A model generated the notes under the pieces. It did no database searches. It saw only the letters and a list, made by a program, of their open reading frames with translations, and was not told where the DNA came from. The translations under genes were made by a program, and so were the position numbers. Source: JBASEY01 sp049652745 (GTDB lineage: Bacteria; CSSED10-310). Taken from it: a DNA stretch of 25,621 nucleotides. Where the stretch lies: assembly GCA_049652745.1 (NCBI GenBank), contig JBASEY010000059.1, positions 1 to 25,621 of the forward strand. The letters run 5' to 3'. This document shows, in pieces, positions 14,969 to 23,777 of this stretch; position 1 is the stretch's first letter, and the number at the start of each line of letters is the position of its first letter.

Positions 14969-16671
14969 CAAGTATAAACGGTAATATGGTTTCTGTCAGG
15001 GTAGATGGCAATGTCATGCAGAACGAGGTTGCGGATATTATTTATGGTGGCCAGCGTTTGAAGTCGGAAGTCGTGCGCATTGACGGTGACGTTGCGTTTT
15101 TGCAGGTGTTCGAGAGCACGAAGGGGTTGAAAGTTGGTGATAGGACCGAGTTTTCCGGTGAGCTTTTGGCCGTAAAATTAGGGCCGGGTATTTTGGGAAG
15201 AGTCTATGATGGTCTACAGAACCCTTTGCCGGCGCTGGCTGAAGAATATGGATTTTTTCTTCCGAAAGGCGTCAAAATCAACCCGTTGGACAGCGAAAAA
15301 AAATGGAAGTTTACGCCGACGGCGAAACCAGGTGACTCGGTTGTTGCCGGTATGTCGTTGGGGCATGTGCCGGAAGGGCTTTTTGAACATCAAATCATGG
15401 TTCCGTTCGGATTTGTTGGAAATTTGACCGTCCAGGAAATCGTGTCGGAAGGCATGTACAACATCGAAGAGCCTATAGCCAAACTTAAAGATAATAGAGG
15501 AAGAATACATACGGTCTCGATGACTTTCGATTGGCCTGTGAAAATTCCTGTTGAAGCCTATCGGGAAAAATGGCTGCCGTCGGATACCTTGATCACGAAA
15601 ACCCGAATAATCGACACGTTTTTTCCTGTTGCGAAAGGGGGCACTTTTTGTGTTCCCGGCCCATTCGGCTCAGGAAAAACCGTTCTTCAACAGATTATCA
15701 GCCGGCATGCGGATGTCGATGTCGTAGTTATCGCCGCTTGTGGTGAGCGGGCGGGTGAGGTGGTTGAAACATTGAGAGAGTTTCCAAAATTGATCGACCC
15801 CAGAACCGGGCGGACATTGATGGAGAGAACGATCATTATCTGCAATACCAGTTCGATGCCTGTCGCTGCGCGTGAAGCATCGGTTTATACGGCAACGACT
15901 TTGGCGGAATACTACAGGCAGATGGGTCTGGACGTATTGATGCTGGCGGATTCGACGTCACGATGGTGTCAGGCCATGCGGGAGTTGTCGGGACGACTGG
16001 AAGAAATACCTGGTGAAGAAGCCTTCCCTGCTTACCTGGAATCAAGAATAGCGGAACTATACGAACGAGCAGGCCTTGTCGAACTCCATAACGGAAAATT
16101 CGGCAGCTTGACTATCAGTGGAACCGTCAGCCCGGCAGGAGGTAATTTCGAAGAACCTGTCACACAGTCCACTCTAAAAGTTGTCGGGGCGTTTCTGGGA
16201 CTCTCATATAACCGAGCCTATGCACGCCGTTACCCTGCCATCGATCCGCTCGACAGTTGGTCAAAATATAAAACGATGATGGAACCGGAAAAAGTCAACG
16301 GAGCACGGGCCATACTGTCAAAAGGCAACAATGTCAGACAAATGATGATGGTCGTCGGTGAAGAAGGCACATCACTGGACGATTATGAAATCTATTTGAA
16401 ATCAGAATTTCTGGATGCCGTTTATCTTCAACAAAATGCTTTCGACGAGGTTGATGCGGCTTCGGCGCCGGAACGACAACGCTATGTATTTGAAAAGGTG
16501 CATGGGGTTTTGGCTACAGACTTCGACTTTGAAACCAAAGCGAAAGCTCGGGAATTCTTTTATCAACTGAGACAGTTGTTTGTGGATTGGAATTATATGG
16601 TTATGAACACGGATTCGTTCAAGGAACAGGAACAAAGAATTTCGGACCTGTTACGGGAGAATGTGAAGTGA
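14944..16671 (+). CDS. atpA: V-type ATPase catalytic subunit A
   Basis: The protein has 575 residues from ATG 14944, chosen because GGCGGAG lies just upstream and MDRTSGTITSINGNMVSVRV is the usual start; an ATG 15 bases earlier is less likely. The P-loop GPFGSGKTVLQQ begins at about residue 239. GERAGE and LMLADSTSRWCQAMRE follow as in other A subunits, as does the non-homologous region (about 110-190) that distinguishes A from F1-beta. It hydrolyses (or makes) ATP in the A3B3 head. Its TGA stop is contained in the GTGA that begins subunit B. Confidence 0.97.
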   Translation: MDRTSGTITSINGNMVSVRVDGNVMQNEVADIIYGGQRLKSEVVRIDGDVAFLQVFESTKGLKVGDRTEFSGELLAVKLGPGILGRVYDGLQNPLPALAEEYGFFLPKGVKINPLDSEKKWKFTPTAKPGDSVVAGMSLGHVPEGLFEHQIMVPFGFVGNLTVQEIVSEGMYNIEEPIAKLKDNRGRIHTVSMTFDWPVKIPVEAYREKWLPSDTLITKTRIIDTFFPVAKGGTFCVPGPFGSGKTVLQQIISRHADVDVVVIAACGERAGEVVETLREFPKLIDPRTGRTLMERTIIICNTSSMPVAAREASVYTATTLAEYYRQMGLDVLMLADSTSRWCQAMRELSGRLEEIPGEEAFPAYLESRIAELYERAGLVELHNGKFGSLTISGTVSPAGGNFEEPVTQSTLKVVGAFLGLSYNRAYARRYPAIDPLDSWSKYKTMMEPEKVNGARAILSKGNNVRQMMMVVGEEGTSLDDYEIYLKSEFLDAVYLQQNAFDEVDAASAPERQRYVFEKVHGVLATDFDFETKAKAREFFYQLRQLFVDWNYMVMNTDSFKEQEQRISDLLRENVK

Positions 16672-18062
16672 GACGAGTATATAACAAAATACAACAGATA
16701 GTCGGTAATGTCATAACAGTTCAGGCGGAAGGAATTAGTTACGAAGAACTCGCCGAGATTACGACTCTGCGCGGCACGAAGTCTCTCGCGCAAGTCATCA
16801 AGCTGGACGGTGACACGGTATCGTTGCAGGTGTTTTCCGGAAGCCGAGGATTATCGGTCAACGACGAAATCCGTTTTCTTGGTCGACCGATGCAGGTGGC
16901 GTTTTCCGATAATATGCAAGGACGGATTTTTGACGGCGCCGGTGAACCCCGTGACAAGGGACCATCGATCACCGAAAACCTGATCGAAGTCGCCGGACCT
17001 ACCGTCAATCCGGCAAAACGAATCATTCCCTCCCGCATGATTCGGACGAATATCCCGATGATCGATGTGTTCAATTCATTGGTCGTCTCCCAAAAACTAC
17101 CGATCTTTTCCGTGTCCGGGGAACCCTATAATGAATTGCTGGCTCGAATCGCTCTGCAGGCTCAGGTCGATATGATCGTTTTGGGAGGAATCAAGCTCAA
17201 ATACGATGAATACATGTATTTCAAAAACACGTTTGAAGAAGGTGGAGTGTTGCATAAATCCATCATGTTTATCAATACGGCTGCAGAGCCTATTGTCGAA
17301 AGCTTGATGGTTCCGGATTTGTGCCTGGCTGTCGCCGAAAATTTCGCTCTGCAAGGCAAAGATGTGTTGGTGCTTTTGACGGATATGACCAATTTCGCCG
17401 ATGCATTGAAAGAAATCGCCATCACGATGGAACAGGTGCCCTCCAATCGAGGGTATCCAGGTGATCTTTACAGTCAGTTGGCGGCACGTTACGAAAAAGC
17501 GGTCGATTTTGAAGGGGCTGGTTCAGTAACCGTGCTGGCCGTGACGACCATGCCGGGAAATGACGTGACTCACCCGGTTCCCGACAATACCGGATATATC
17601 ACCGAAGGCCAGTTTTATCTGCACGGCGGCGTCATCGATCCGTTCGGTTCGCTGAGCCGGCTGAAACAACAAGTGAACGGTAAAACAAGAGGGGATCACC
17701 GAGCTATCATGGACGGCATGATCCAGCTCTATTCACAATACCGGGAAACCGAAGAAAAAAAGGCCATGGGTTTTCGTATGACGGACTGGGACGAAAAACT
17801 GCTGAAATATGGCCAAATGTTTGCCTCCCAAATGATGGATCTCACCGTCAATATTTCGCTCGAGGATGCGCTGGACAGCGGATGGAAAATATTGGCCGAA
17901 TGTTTTCAACCGGAAGAAAGCGGTTTTCGTTCCGATCTGATCAATAAATATTGGCCCAAATCAAAAATCGCTGTCGCGTCTGAAGGCGGCGAAGATGACG
18001 AGAAAACCGAAGAAGTAGAAATTGGAAAAGGATCGGCTTTTAAGACTGGAGACAGCGAATAA
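16668..18062 (+). CDS. atpB: V-type ATPase regulatory subunit B
   Basis: About 464 residues from GTG 16668, which overlaps the subunit A stop (GTGA) and has GGGAG nine bases upstream. The frame extends further upstream inside atpA, but that part is not B-like. VRRVYNKIQQIVGNVITVQAEG is a normal B start. In place of a P-loop it has SVSGEPYNELLARIA, as expected for the non-catalytic subunit, and SQLAARYEKAVDFEGAGSVT and PVPDNTGYITEGQ are conserved. The C-terminal tail after about residue 435 (EGGEDDEKTEEVEIGKG) is acidic and probably disordered. B alternates with A in the head and helps form the nucleotide sites. Confidence 0.96.
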   Translation: MRRVYNKIQQIVGNVITVQAEGISYEELAEITTLRGTKSLAQVIKLDGDTVSLQVFSGSRGLSVNDEIRFLGRPMQVAFSDNMQGRIFDGAGEPRDKGPSITENLIEVAGPTVNPAKRIIPSRMIRTNIPMIDVFNSLVVSQKLPIFSVSGEPYNELLARIALQAQVDMIVLGGIKLKYDEYMYFKNTFEEGGVLHKSIMFINTAAEPIVESLMVPDLCLAVAENFALQGKDVLVLLTDMTNFADALKEIAITMEQVPSNRGYPGDLYSQLAARYEKAVDFEGAGSVTVLAVTTMPGNDVTHPVPDNTGYITEGQFYLHGGVIDPFGSLSRLKQQVNGKTRGDHRAIMDGMIQLYSQYRETEEKKAMGFRMTDWDEKLLKYGQMFASQMMDLTVNISLEDALDSGWKILAECFQPEESGFRSDLINKYWPKSKIAVASEGGEDDEKTEEVEIGKGSAFKTGDSE

Positions 18063-18110
18063 CAGATCGATGAATGTGAACTGATGATCTGAATATGAGA
18101 AATCGAGATT

Positions 18111-18725
18111 ATGGCAAAAATCAAATACACCAAAAATGAGCTGAAAACACAGAAAGACAACCTGGCTCGATTCAGGCGCTTCTTGCCGACTCTGGAACTG
18201 AAAAAGATGCAATTGATTGCAGAAATTCGGCAGATTCAGGAAGAAATGGAATACGTTCGAAACGAATATAACATCACTGAAAAAAATGTTGGTGAATGGG
18301 TCGGTGTGTTTGCAGAGGATGTCGATCTGAAAGGATTCTTCGAAATAGAAAAAGTTGTTCTTCATTACGATAATATTGCGGGTATCAATGTGCCGGTATT
18401 CGATACCGTACTGTTCAAAGAAAAAGAATATGACTTGTATCGAACCCCTTTATGGGTCGATAGAGGACTCAACGCGGTTAAAGTCCAAATAAAACGGAAA
18501 GCCGAAATAGCTGTTTTGGGGCGTAAAGAAGAAATTTTGGGGGAGGAACTGCGTATCACCGTTCAACGTATCAAGTTATTTGAAGAGGTGAAAATTCCTG
18601 AAGCGCTGGAAAATATACGGGTGATACAAATTTTTCTGGGAGACCAGCAGACGGCGGCGGTTGTTCGCGGGAAAATAGCCAAAACCAAAATTGCGAAGAA
18701 GAAAATGGAGGAACGTATACAATGA
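18111..18725 (+). CDS. atpD: V-type ATPase subunit D (central rotor shaft)
   Basis: The 204-residue protein begins MAKIKYTKNELKTQKDNLARFRRFLPTLELKKMQLIAEI. It has long N- and C-terminal helices (about 1-65 and 130-200) that form the antiparallel coiled-coil shaft inside the A3B3 head, with a less helical middle section. The tail carries the conserved basic helix (VRGKIAKTKIAKKKMEERIQ). It follows atpB after a 48-base gap, has a weak ribosome-binding site and overlaps the subunit I start (ATGA). The usual rotor partner, subunit F, is not encoded in this operon. Confidence 0.93.
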   Translation: MAKIKYTKNELKTQKDNLARFRRFLPTLELKKMQLIAEIRQIQEEMEYVRNEYNITEKNVGEWVGVFAEDVDLKGFFEIEKVVLHYDNIAGINVPVFDTVLFKEKEYDLYRTPLWVDRGLNAVKVQIKRKAEIAVLGRKEEILGEELRITVQRIKLFEEVKIPEALENIRVIQIFLGDQQTAAVVRGKIAKTKIAKKKMEERIQ

Positions 18726-20503
18726 TCGTTCCGATGAAAAAAATGACGCTTGTGATCAGTGCACGTGATCATGATGCGGCATTGTACAAACTGCGTGATT
18801 TGGGCGTTGTCCATATCAGCAATGTCAAGGCGCCGGAATCGGAAGAATTGCCGAAGATCGAAAAAAAACTGGCGAAGGTTGACAGGGCATTGCTTGCCGT
18901 CAAGGGCGGCGACGCTTCTTCAGAATCGATAGATGCCAAAGCCGCCGAAAAAATCGTCGACACCATCGTCTCGTTGTCAGCAAGAAAAGAATCGCTGCAG
19001 GGTGATCTGAACGAGATGAAAACCAAGGAAAGATGGTTCAATGAATGGGGAGCGGTATCCAAGGCATCGATCGACGCGTTGCGGAATGCCGGTATCGTGA
19101 TTCGGTTTCACGTTTGCACCAAAAAAGCTCTTAAAAATATTTCCGTTGACCAGACGATAGTTGTATTGAACCAAACGAAAGATACGGTTCACTTGGTTCA
19201 TTTTACCGATATGTCATCGCCGGGCCTGGATCTGGCGGAAGACCCAATGCCGCCGATAGAGATAGCGTCGTTGCGTCGGGACATGGAAAAGAATCGACAA
19301 TCTATCGATGATATTGACACTCAACTGAAATCAATGGCGGCAGAATCAGCGAAGCTTGTTTCATATCGAAAACAACTGGAAACCCAGCGGGAGTTTGCGC
19401 TGGCCAAATACGGCATGGGTGAGGTGGAGTCGTTTGTCTATCTGCAGGGTTACTGTCCTGTCGATGATGTGGAAGCGGTAAAAAGGTTGTCTGAGCGTGA
19501 AGTATGGGGATATATCGTTCAGGATCCTGACGATCCGGATGAAACGCCGACGCTGGTGCACAACCCCAAATGGCTTCGGATAATTCGACCGGTATATGCC
19601 TTCATGGGCACGATACCGGGGTATGCCGAATTCGATATCAGCTTTTGGTTTTTACTTTTTTTCAGCCTGTTTTACGCCATGCTTGTCGGCGATGCCGGGT
19701 ATGGTCTGGTTTTTCTGGCGGCAACCATCGCAGCTCGAATAAAATTAAAAAATCTGCCTTGGGAACCCTTTGGATTGATGTTTGTTTTAAGCGGTGCGAC
19801 GATTATTTGGGGCACGATTACCGGCACGTGGTTCGGAATGGCTGGTATACTTGAATGGAAACCTTTGGCTTTTCTAGGCGCATTTGTCATCGAGCCGATC
19901 AGCAGTATCAACGGAAGTCAGGATTTCATGATGCTTCTGTGCTTTTTCATCGGTGCAGTGCATTTGACGATCGCTCATTCGCTTATCGCCATCCGAATCA
20001 TCCGCACACCAAATGCAGTGGCGCAACTGGGATGGATTGCGGTGATCTGGAGTCTTTTTTTCGTCGCCCAGACTCTGGTGCTGGGCAGGCCGTCCCGGCC
20101 ATTTGTCCTTCCGCTTTTAATCGCCGGTTTTCTTGCTATCGGGTTGTTTGAAAATTACCAGAAAAATGCGGCGATCAAAGGCGCTCTGTCCTCACTGGCA
20201 AATCTTCCTTTAAGCGTGATTTCGGCGTTTTCCGATGTCGTATCGTATTTGCGGTTGTTTGCCGTGGGGGTCGCGACGTTCATCGTAGCAGGCAGTTTCA
20301 ATCAAATGGCGTCGGAATTGATGGGTGGAGTGGTTGGGACAGCCGTTGCAGCGATGACAATTTTTCTCGGCCATACGATAAACATTGTTTTGGCGGTTAT
20401 GGCTGTTGTGGTTCATGGAATCAGGTTGAACATGTTGGAATTTTCCGGGCATTTGAGTATGCAGTGGTCCGGGAAAGCCTATCGACCTTTTATAAAAAGA
20501 TAA
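18722..20503 (+). CDS. atpI: V-type ATPase membrane subunit I (a-type)
   Basis: The 593-residue protein has a cytoplasmic N-terminal half (about 1-295) with two coiled-coil stretches (about 45-105 and 180-235), and a C-terminal half with about seven membrane helices beginning YAEFDISFWFLLFFSLFYAMLVGDAGYGL. The conserved motif SYLRLFAVG carries the essential Arg at about residue 511, which faces the K-ring carboxylate during ion transfer. Subunit I links the ion path to the peripheral stalk. The start ATG overlaps the atpD stop. The length is somewhat shorter than typical archaeal homologues (about 650) and normal for bacterial ones. Confidence 0.96.
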   Translation: MIVPMKKMTLVISARDHDAALYKLRDLGVVHISNVKAPESEELPKIEKKLAKVDRALLAVKGGDASSESIDAKAAEKIVDTIVSLSARKESLQGDLNEMKTKERWFNEWGAVSKASIDALRNAGIVIRFHVCTKKALKNISVDQTIVVLNQTKDTVHLVHFTDMSSPGLDLAEDPMPPIEIASLRRDMEKNRQSIDDIDTQLKSMAAESAKLVSYRKQLETQREFALAKYGMGEVESFVYLQGYCPVDDVEAVKRLSEREVWGYIVQDPDDPDETPTLVHNPKWLRIIRPVYAFMGTIPGYAEFDISFWFLLFFSLFYAMLVGDAGYGLVFLAATIAARIKLKNLPWEPFGLMFVLSGATIIWGTITGTWFGMAGILEWKPLAFLGAFVIEPISSINGSQDFMMLLCFFIGAVHLTIAHSLIAIRIIRTPNAVAQLGWIAVIWSLFFVAQTLVLGRPSRPFVLPLLIAGFLAIGLFENYQKNAAIKGALSSLANLPLSVISAFSDVVSYLRLFAVGVATFIVAGSFNQMASELMGGVVGTAVAAMTIFLGHTINIVLAVMAVVVHGIRLNMLEFSGHLSMQWSGKAYRPFIKR

Positions 20504-20557
20504 AAACACTATGAGAATACGGGCAGATATTACAATTTGGATCAAGGAGGACATACC

Positions 20558-21013
20558 ATGTTTTCGGAAGTGACAACAACCGGCTTTGGTGATTTGGGTT
20601 TTTCGCTGACATTGTCCGCGATCGGTTCGGCGCTGGGTATCGGTTATGCCGGCATGGCGGCCATCGGCGCCTGGAAGCGGGCGTTCATGCTGAACAAAGC
20701 CGCACCCTTTATTATGATCGCTTTCGTCGGAGCGCCCCTTTCACAGACAATTTACGGAATGATTCTACGGAACGCCATTCAGAGCGCAAACCTGCCGGTC
20801 GAAACCTATCCCCTGCAGATACTGCTGGGTATCATCGCCGGCCTGGCAATCGGACTGTCTGCGGTTATACAGGGAAAAGCGGGTGCGGCAGCTTCGGACG
20901 CTCTGGGCGAAACCGGGAAAGGGTTCGGTAACTATATCATGGTGCTGGGCGTCATCGAGACGGTGGCGTTGTTTGTCATGGTTTTCACGATGACAGCTCT
21001 GCCAAGCCCATAA
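20558..21013 (+). CDS. atpK: V-type ATPase rotor subunit K
   Basis: The 151-residue protein starts at ATG 20558, seven bases after AAGGAGG; an upstream in-frame ATG at 20537 overlaps this site and is unlikely. Four membrane helices form two hairpins. Only the second hairpin carries the ion-binding carboxylate (GVIETVALF, E134); the first has PLSQTIYG in the corresponding place. S62, Q63, Q105 and E134 line up with the Na+ ligands T64, Q65, Q110 and E139 of Enterococcus hirae NtpK, including the 29-residue Q-to-E spacing. One carboxylate per four helices gives a low ion-to-ATP ratio, favouring pumping. It is the last V-ATPase gene seen. Confidence 0.95.
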   Translation: MFSEVTTTGFGDLGFSLTLSAIGSALGIGYAGMAAIGAWKRAFMLNKAAPFIMIAFVGAPLSQTIYGMILRNAIQSANLPVETYPLQILLGIIAGLAIGLSAVIQGKAGAAASDALGETGKGFGNYIMVLGVIETVALFVMVFTMTALPSP

Positions 21014-21180
21014 CAAATCGATCGATAATCGAACAAAATCAGCTTGTGACGCCATCCAGGCACATAAAGCACCTGATCGGTTCATATACGTTCACAGGTC
21101 TCTTCCTTGGGCGGGATTGGGAGACGCTTATCGACAGAAGGGCGGGACGGGGAGCAAAAACATAACCCATCTCATGAATA

Positions 21181-22983
21181 ATGCAGACTCAACCGTTAAA
21201 TCGACATAGAGTCACTTTGTTATGGATCTTTTTATCAGCGCTGATTTTGCGGATAGCCTGGATTGTTCAATACCAGGCATCACCGTTTTTCGACACCCCG
21301 TCTTTAGATTTTACCTTCTTTGATCAGCGTGCCCGGGAAATTCTTCAAGGCGCCTTCTTTTCCGGCACCTATCTGTTCAGCCCGTTATATCCGCTCTTTT
21401 TAGCCGTCATATACAAAATTTTCGGCACAGACCTGTTTTTTCCTCGTCTGGTCCAAGCTGTGCTGGGAGCGTTTCTGGTTTTTCCTATATATGGCATTGC
21501 CGCATTTGCGTTCAACAGGCGCACCGCCCTGATGGCAGCGATAATTTGTGCCGTTTATCTTCCCTTGATCTATTACGATGGGATACTGATGGCCACGACG
21601 TTACATGTTTTTTGCTTGGTGGTATCGGCAGCGTGTCTAGCTGGAACATCATCATGGAAACGTATCGTGTCCGCAGGTCTTCTGATGGGAGTGGTTCTGC
21701 TGGCTGCGCCGAATTACCTGATCGTTATGGCCGCCGCTGCGTTGTGGTTACTGACGTGCTCCGGGGTTCGCTTCAGAAAATCCATGGCTTATGCGGCTGT
21801 ATACATCGCTTGTGCCCTGGCGGTCGTTTCACCGATCACGGTTTATCACGCCTTGAAAGATGGAGAATTTGTATTTGTCGCACCGCACGGAGGCATTAAT
21901 TTCTATCTGGGCAATCATGACCAGGCCACGGGAACCTATATGTCCATTCCGGGAATTTCGGATTATCCCGGGCAGCAGGCGCTGGATTCAAAGAAAATTG
22001 CTTCGGAAGCTTTGGGGCGGCCGGCAACAAATGCGGAAGTGTCAACATACTGGGCTAACAAAAGCCTTGAGTTCCTGAAAAAAGACCCTGTGGCATTTAT
22101 TGCTTTGCAAGGGCGAAAAATCGCACTGTTCTGGAATGCTTTTGAAATTCCAAGTGAATACGGTTTGGATTTCGACTCCCAGTTTCATTCCATTTTACGT
22201 TTTCCGTTGATTCGGTTCGGATGGATAGCGCCTTTGGCGCTGGTCGGATTAATCTTCCTTCTTTTCACACCTAATAAAAAGAAAGCGTTGTTGCCGGCCT
22301 TTATGCTTATCGGAACAATGGCGGCAGTCATCGTTTTTTTCGTTCATGCGCGTTATAGAATACCGGCGACGCCGTGGGTGATAATGTTCGCAAGCTTTTG
22401 TATATCGGAGATCATACGATTTATACAGCGAAGGCGATGGCGTGTATTGGGATCGATCGGACTATTGTTGGTGTTCGCAACGGGATTTGTCTATCAAACC
22501 CTGGAAGAAAGAAATGATTTACCGGGATGGTTCAATCGGGCACAAATTTTTTTGGAAAAAGGAGACACCGAGTCGGCGGAAGCATGTCTTCAAGAAATTT
22601 TAAAACAAGACAACTCCATGAAAACATGGTTTTTGCTAGGTCTGATACAAATGAACACAGGCCGCGTGTCAGAAGCGGAGACATCTTTTCAGAACGTGCT
22701 CGTCCAGAACCCGGATCACTATGAGGCGTTGTTGAACTTGGGATTGGTATATACCGAAAAGCGGCAATATGAATCAGCGCAGCGCCTGCTGGAACGCGCA
22801 GTGCGGCTCTATCCGGACTTGACACAGGCTCGTATGGCGCTCGCAGTGGTTTACCTTGAGCTGGATCAATTCGAAAAAGCTCTGGATGTTCTGAAAAATA
22901 TAAAAATTGACGATCTTTCGATGGAACAGAAAACCAGATTGGATCATATCGTCAAGCGAATCGAAATGAATTTGGAAAGGTGA
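21181..22983 (+). CDS. Multi-spanning glycosyltransferase-like (GT-C) protein with C-terminal TPR domain
   Basis: A 600-residue integral membrane protein. The N-terminal 430 residues contain about ten hydrophobic helices with a GT-C (ArnT/PMT-like, GT39/GT83) layout: an acidic loop after helix 1 (FFDTPSLDFTFFDQRAREIL) and SPLYPLFLAVIYKIFG. A large polar loop (about 225-305, with GGINFYLGNHDQATGTY) is probably extracytoplasmic. Residues about 445-595 form roughly four TPRs (for example WFLLGLIQMNTGRVSEAETSFQNVLVQNPD). GT-C enzymes usually move sugars from lipid-linked donors; the acceptor here is unknown, and the TPRs may recruit it. No clear ribosome-binding site precedes the ATG, and the start is the best in-frame choice. 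It follows the V-ATPase operon after 167 bases. Confidence 0.75.
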   Translation: MQTQPLNRHRVTLLWIFLSALILRIAWIVQYQASPFFDTPSLDFTFFDQRAREILQGAFFSGTYLFSPLYPLFLAVIYKIFGTDLFFPRLVQAVLGAFLVFPIYGIAAFAFNRRTALMAAIICAVYLPLIYYDGILMATTLHVFCLVVSAACLAGTSSWKRIVSAGLLMGVVLLAAPNYLIVMAAAALWLLTCSGVRFRKSMAYAAVYIACALAVVSPITVYHALKDGEFVFVAPHGGINFYLGNHDQATGTYMSIPGISDYPGQQALDSKKIASEALGRPATNAEVSTYWANKSLEFLKKDPVAFIALQGRKIALFWNAFEIPSEYGLDFDSQFHSILRFPLIRFGWIAPLALVGLIFLLFTPNKKKALLPAFMLIGTMAAVIVFFVHARYRIPATPWVIMFASFCISEIIRFIQRRRWRVLGSIGLLLVFATGFVYQTLEERNDLPGWFNRAQIFLEKGDTESAEACLQEILKQDNSMKTWFLLGLIQMNTGRVSEAETSFQNVLVQNPDHYEALLNLGLVYTEKRQYESAQRLLERAVRLYPDLTQARMALAVVYLELDQFEKALDVLKNIKIDDLSMEQKTRLDHIVKRIEMNLER

Positions 22984-23022
22984 TTGTTCGGTGGAAAGAC
23001 GCATCAGAATTGAGGATGAAAA

Positions 23023-23646
23023 ATGGTTTTAAAAACACTGATCGTGGGTCCTTTGGAAGTGAATTGTTATCTGATAGGAGATGACAAGGGAGGTCCGATA
23101 GGGATTGTCGATCCTGGGGGCGATGCAAAGTTAATTTTAAAAGCTGTGGAAAAACTGGGTCGGCCGGTGGCGTACATCGTGAATACCCATGGCCATTTTG
23201 ATCATGTCGGCGCCGTCGAGGAATTGAAATGTAAATTGGGTGTTGAATATCTCATCCATAAAGATGAGCGGAAAGTTTTGGAAGAAATGCCGGATCATAT
23301 GGAATTTTTTGGATTGGAAGCTCAGAACCCGCCGATGGTTTCGCGCTACATAGAGGATGGTGATTTGCTCACTTTGGGAGCCTTGACTATCAAAGTGATC
23401 CATACACCGGGGCATTCCCCTGGAGGTGTTTGTCTGTATTCTGAAGAAACCGGTCAACTTATCAGCGGTGATACGTTGTTTCACGAATCGGTGGGGCGCA
23501 CCGATTTGCCGGGGGGAGACACCGATACGATGCTGACATCGATTGCTGAAAAAATTTTGACGTTGCCTGATCAAACCCGCGTTTTTCCCGGCCACGGCCC
23601 GGAAACACAAATAGGGCATGAAAAAAAGTTCAATCCTTTTCTTTGA
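23023..23646 (+). CDS. MBL-fold metallohydrolase, glyoxalase II-like (YcbL type)
   Basis: The 207-residue protein has a full metallo-beta-lactamase metal-binding set: THGHFDH (H56, H58, D60, H61), HTPGHSPGG (H131), SGDTLF (D150) and FPGHGPET (H191). This pattern and length fit the short glyoxalase II-like group (YcbL), hydrolysing thioesters such as S-lactoylglutathione or related small substrates; in anaerobes the natural substrate is often unclear. It lacks the long C-terminal helical domain of classical glyoxalase II. Cytoplasmic, no signal peptide. GAGG lies seven to eight bases before the ATG, and the gap to the glycosyltransferase gene is 39 bases, so they may be co-transcribed. Confidence 0.9.
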   Translation: MVLKTLIVGPLEVNCYLIGDDKGGPIGIVDPGGDAKLILKAVEKLGRPVAYIVNTHGHFDHVGAVEELKCKLGVEYLIHKDERKVLEEMPDHMEFFGLEAQNPPMVSRYIEDGDLLTLGALTIKVIHTPGHSPGGVCLYSEETGQLISGDTLFHESVGRTDLPGGDTDTMLTSIAEKILTLPDQTRVFPGHGPETQIGHEKKFNPFL

Positions 23647-23690
23647 AGCCAATGGAAAAGAGTGATTAAAAGAGTTTCAAGATCGATACA

Positions 23691-23719
23691 TTGCCAAAGA
23701 GCGTTAAACGCATTATCAT
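23691..23719 (+). promoter_or_regulatory. Candidate sulfotransferase promoter with a palindrome in the spacer
   Basis: TTGCCA (23691-23696), 17 bases, TATCAT (23714-23719). The spacer contains the perfect 11-nt palindrome GCGTTAAACGC (23701-23711), a possible operator. The start codon is about 58 bases downstream of the -10 box. Confidence 0.45.
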
Positions 23720-23777
23720 CATGGCGATTTTGGCCTGATGATATTTGATCTAGTTCGTTCCGGTTGGAGGGAGAAAA

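Noticed and set aside
16587..16667. Earlier in-frame start for V-ATPase subunit B at 16587
   Set aside because: The added 27 residues lie inside subunit A and are not B-like; the GTG at 16668 has GGGAG at nine bases and forms a GTGA overlap.
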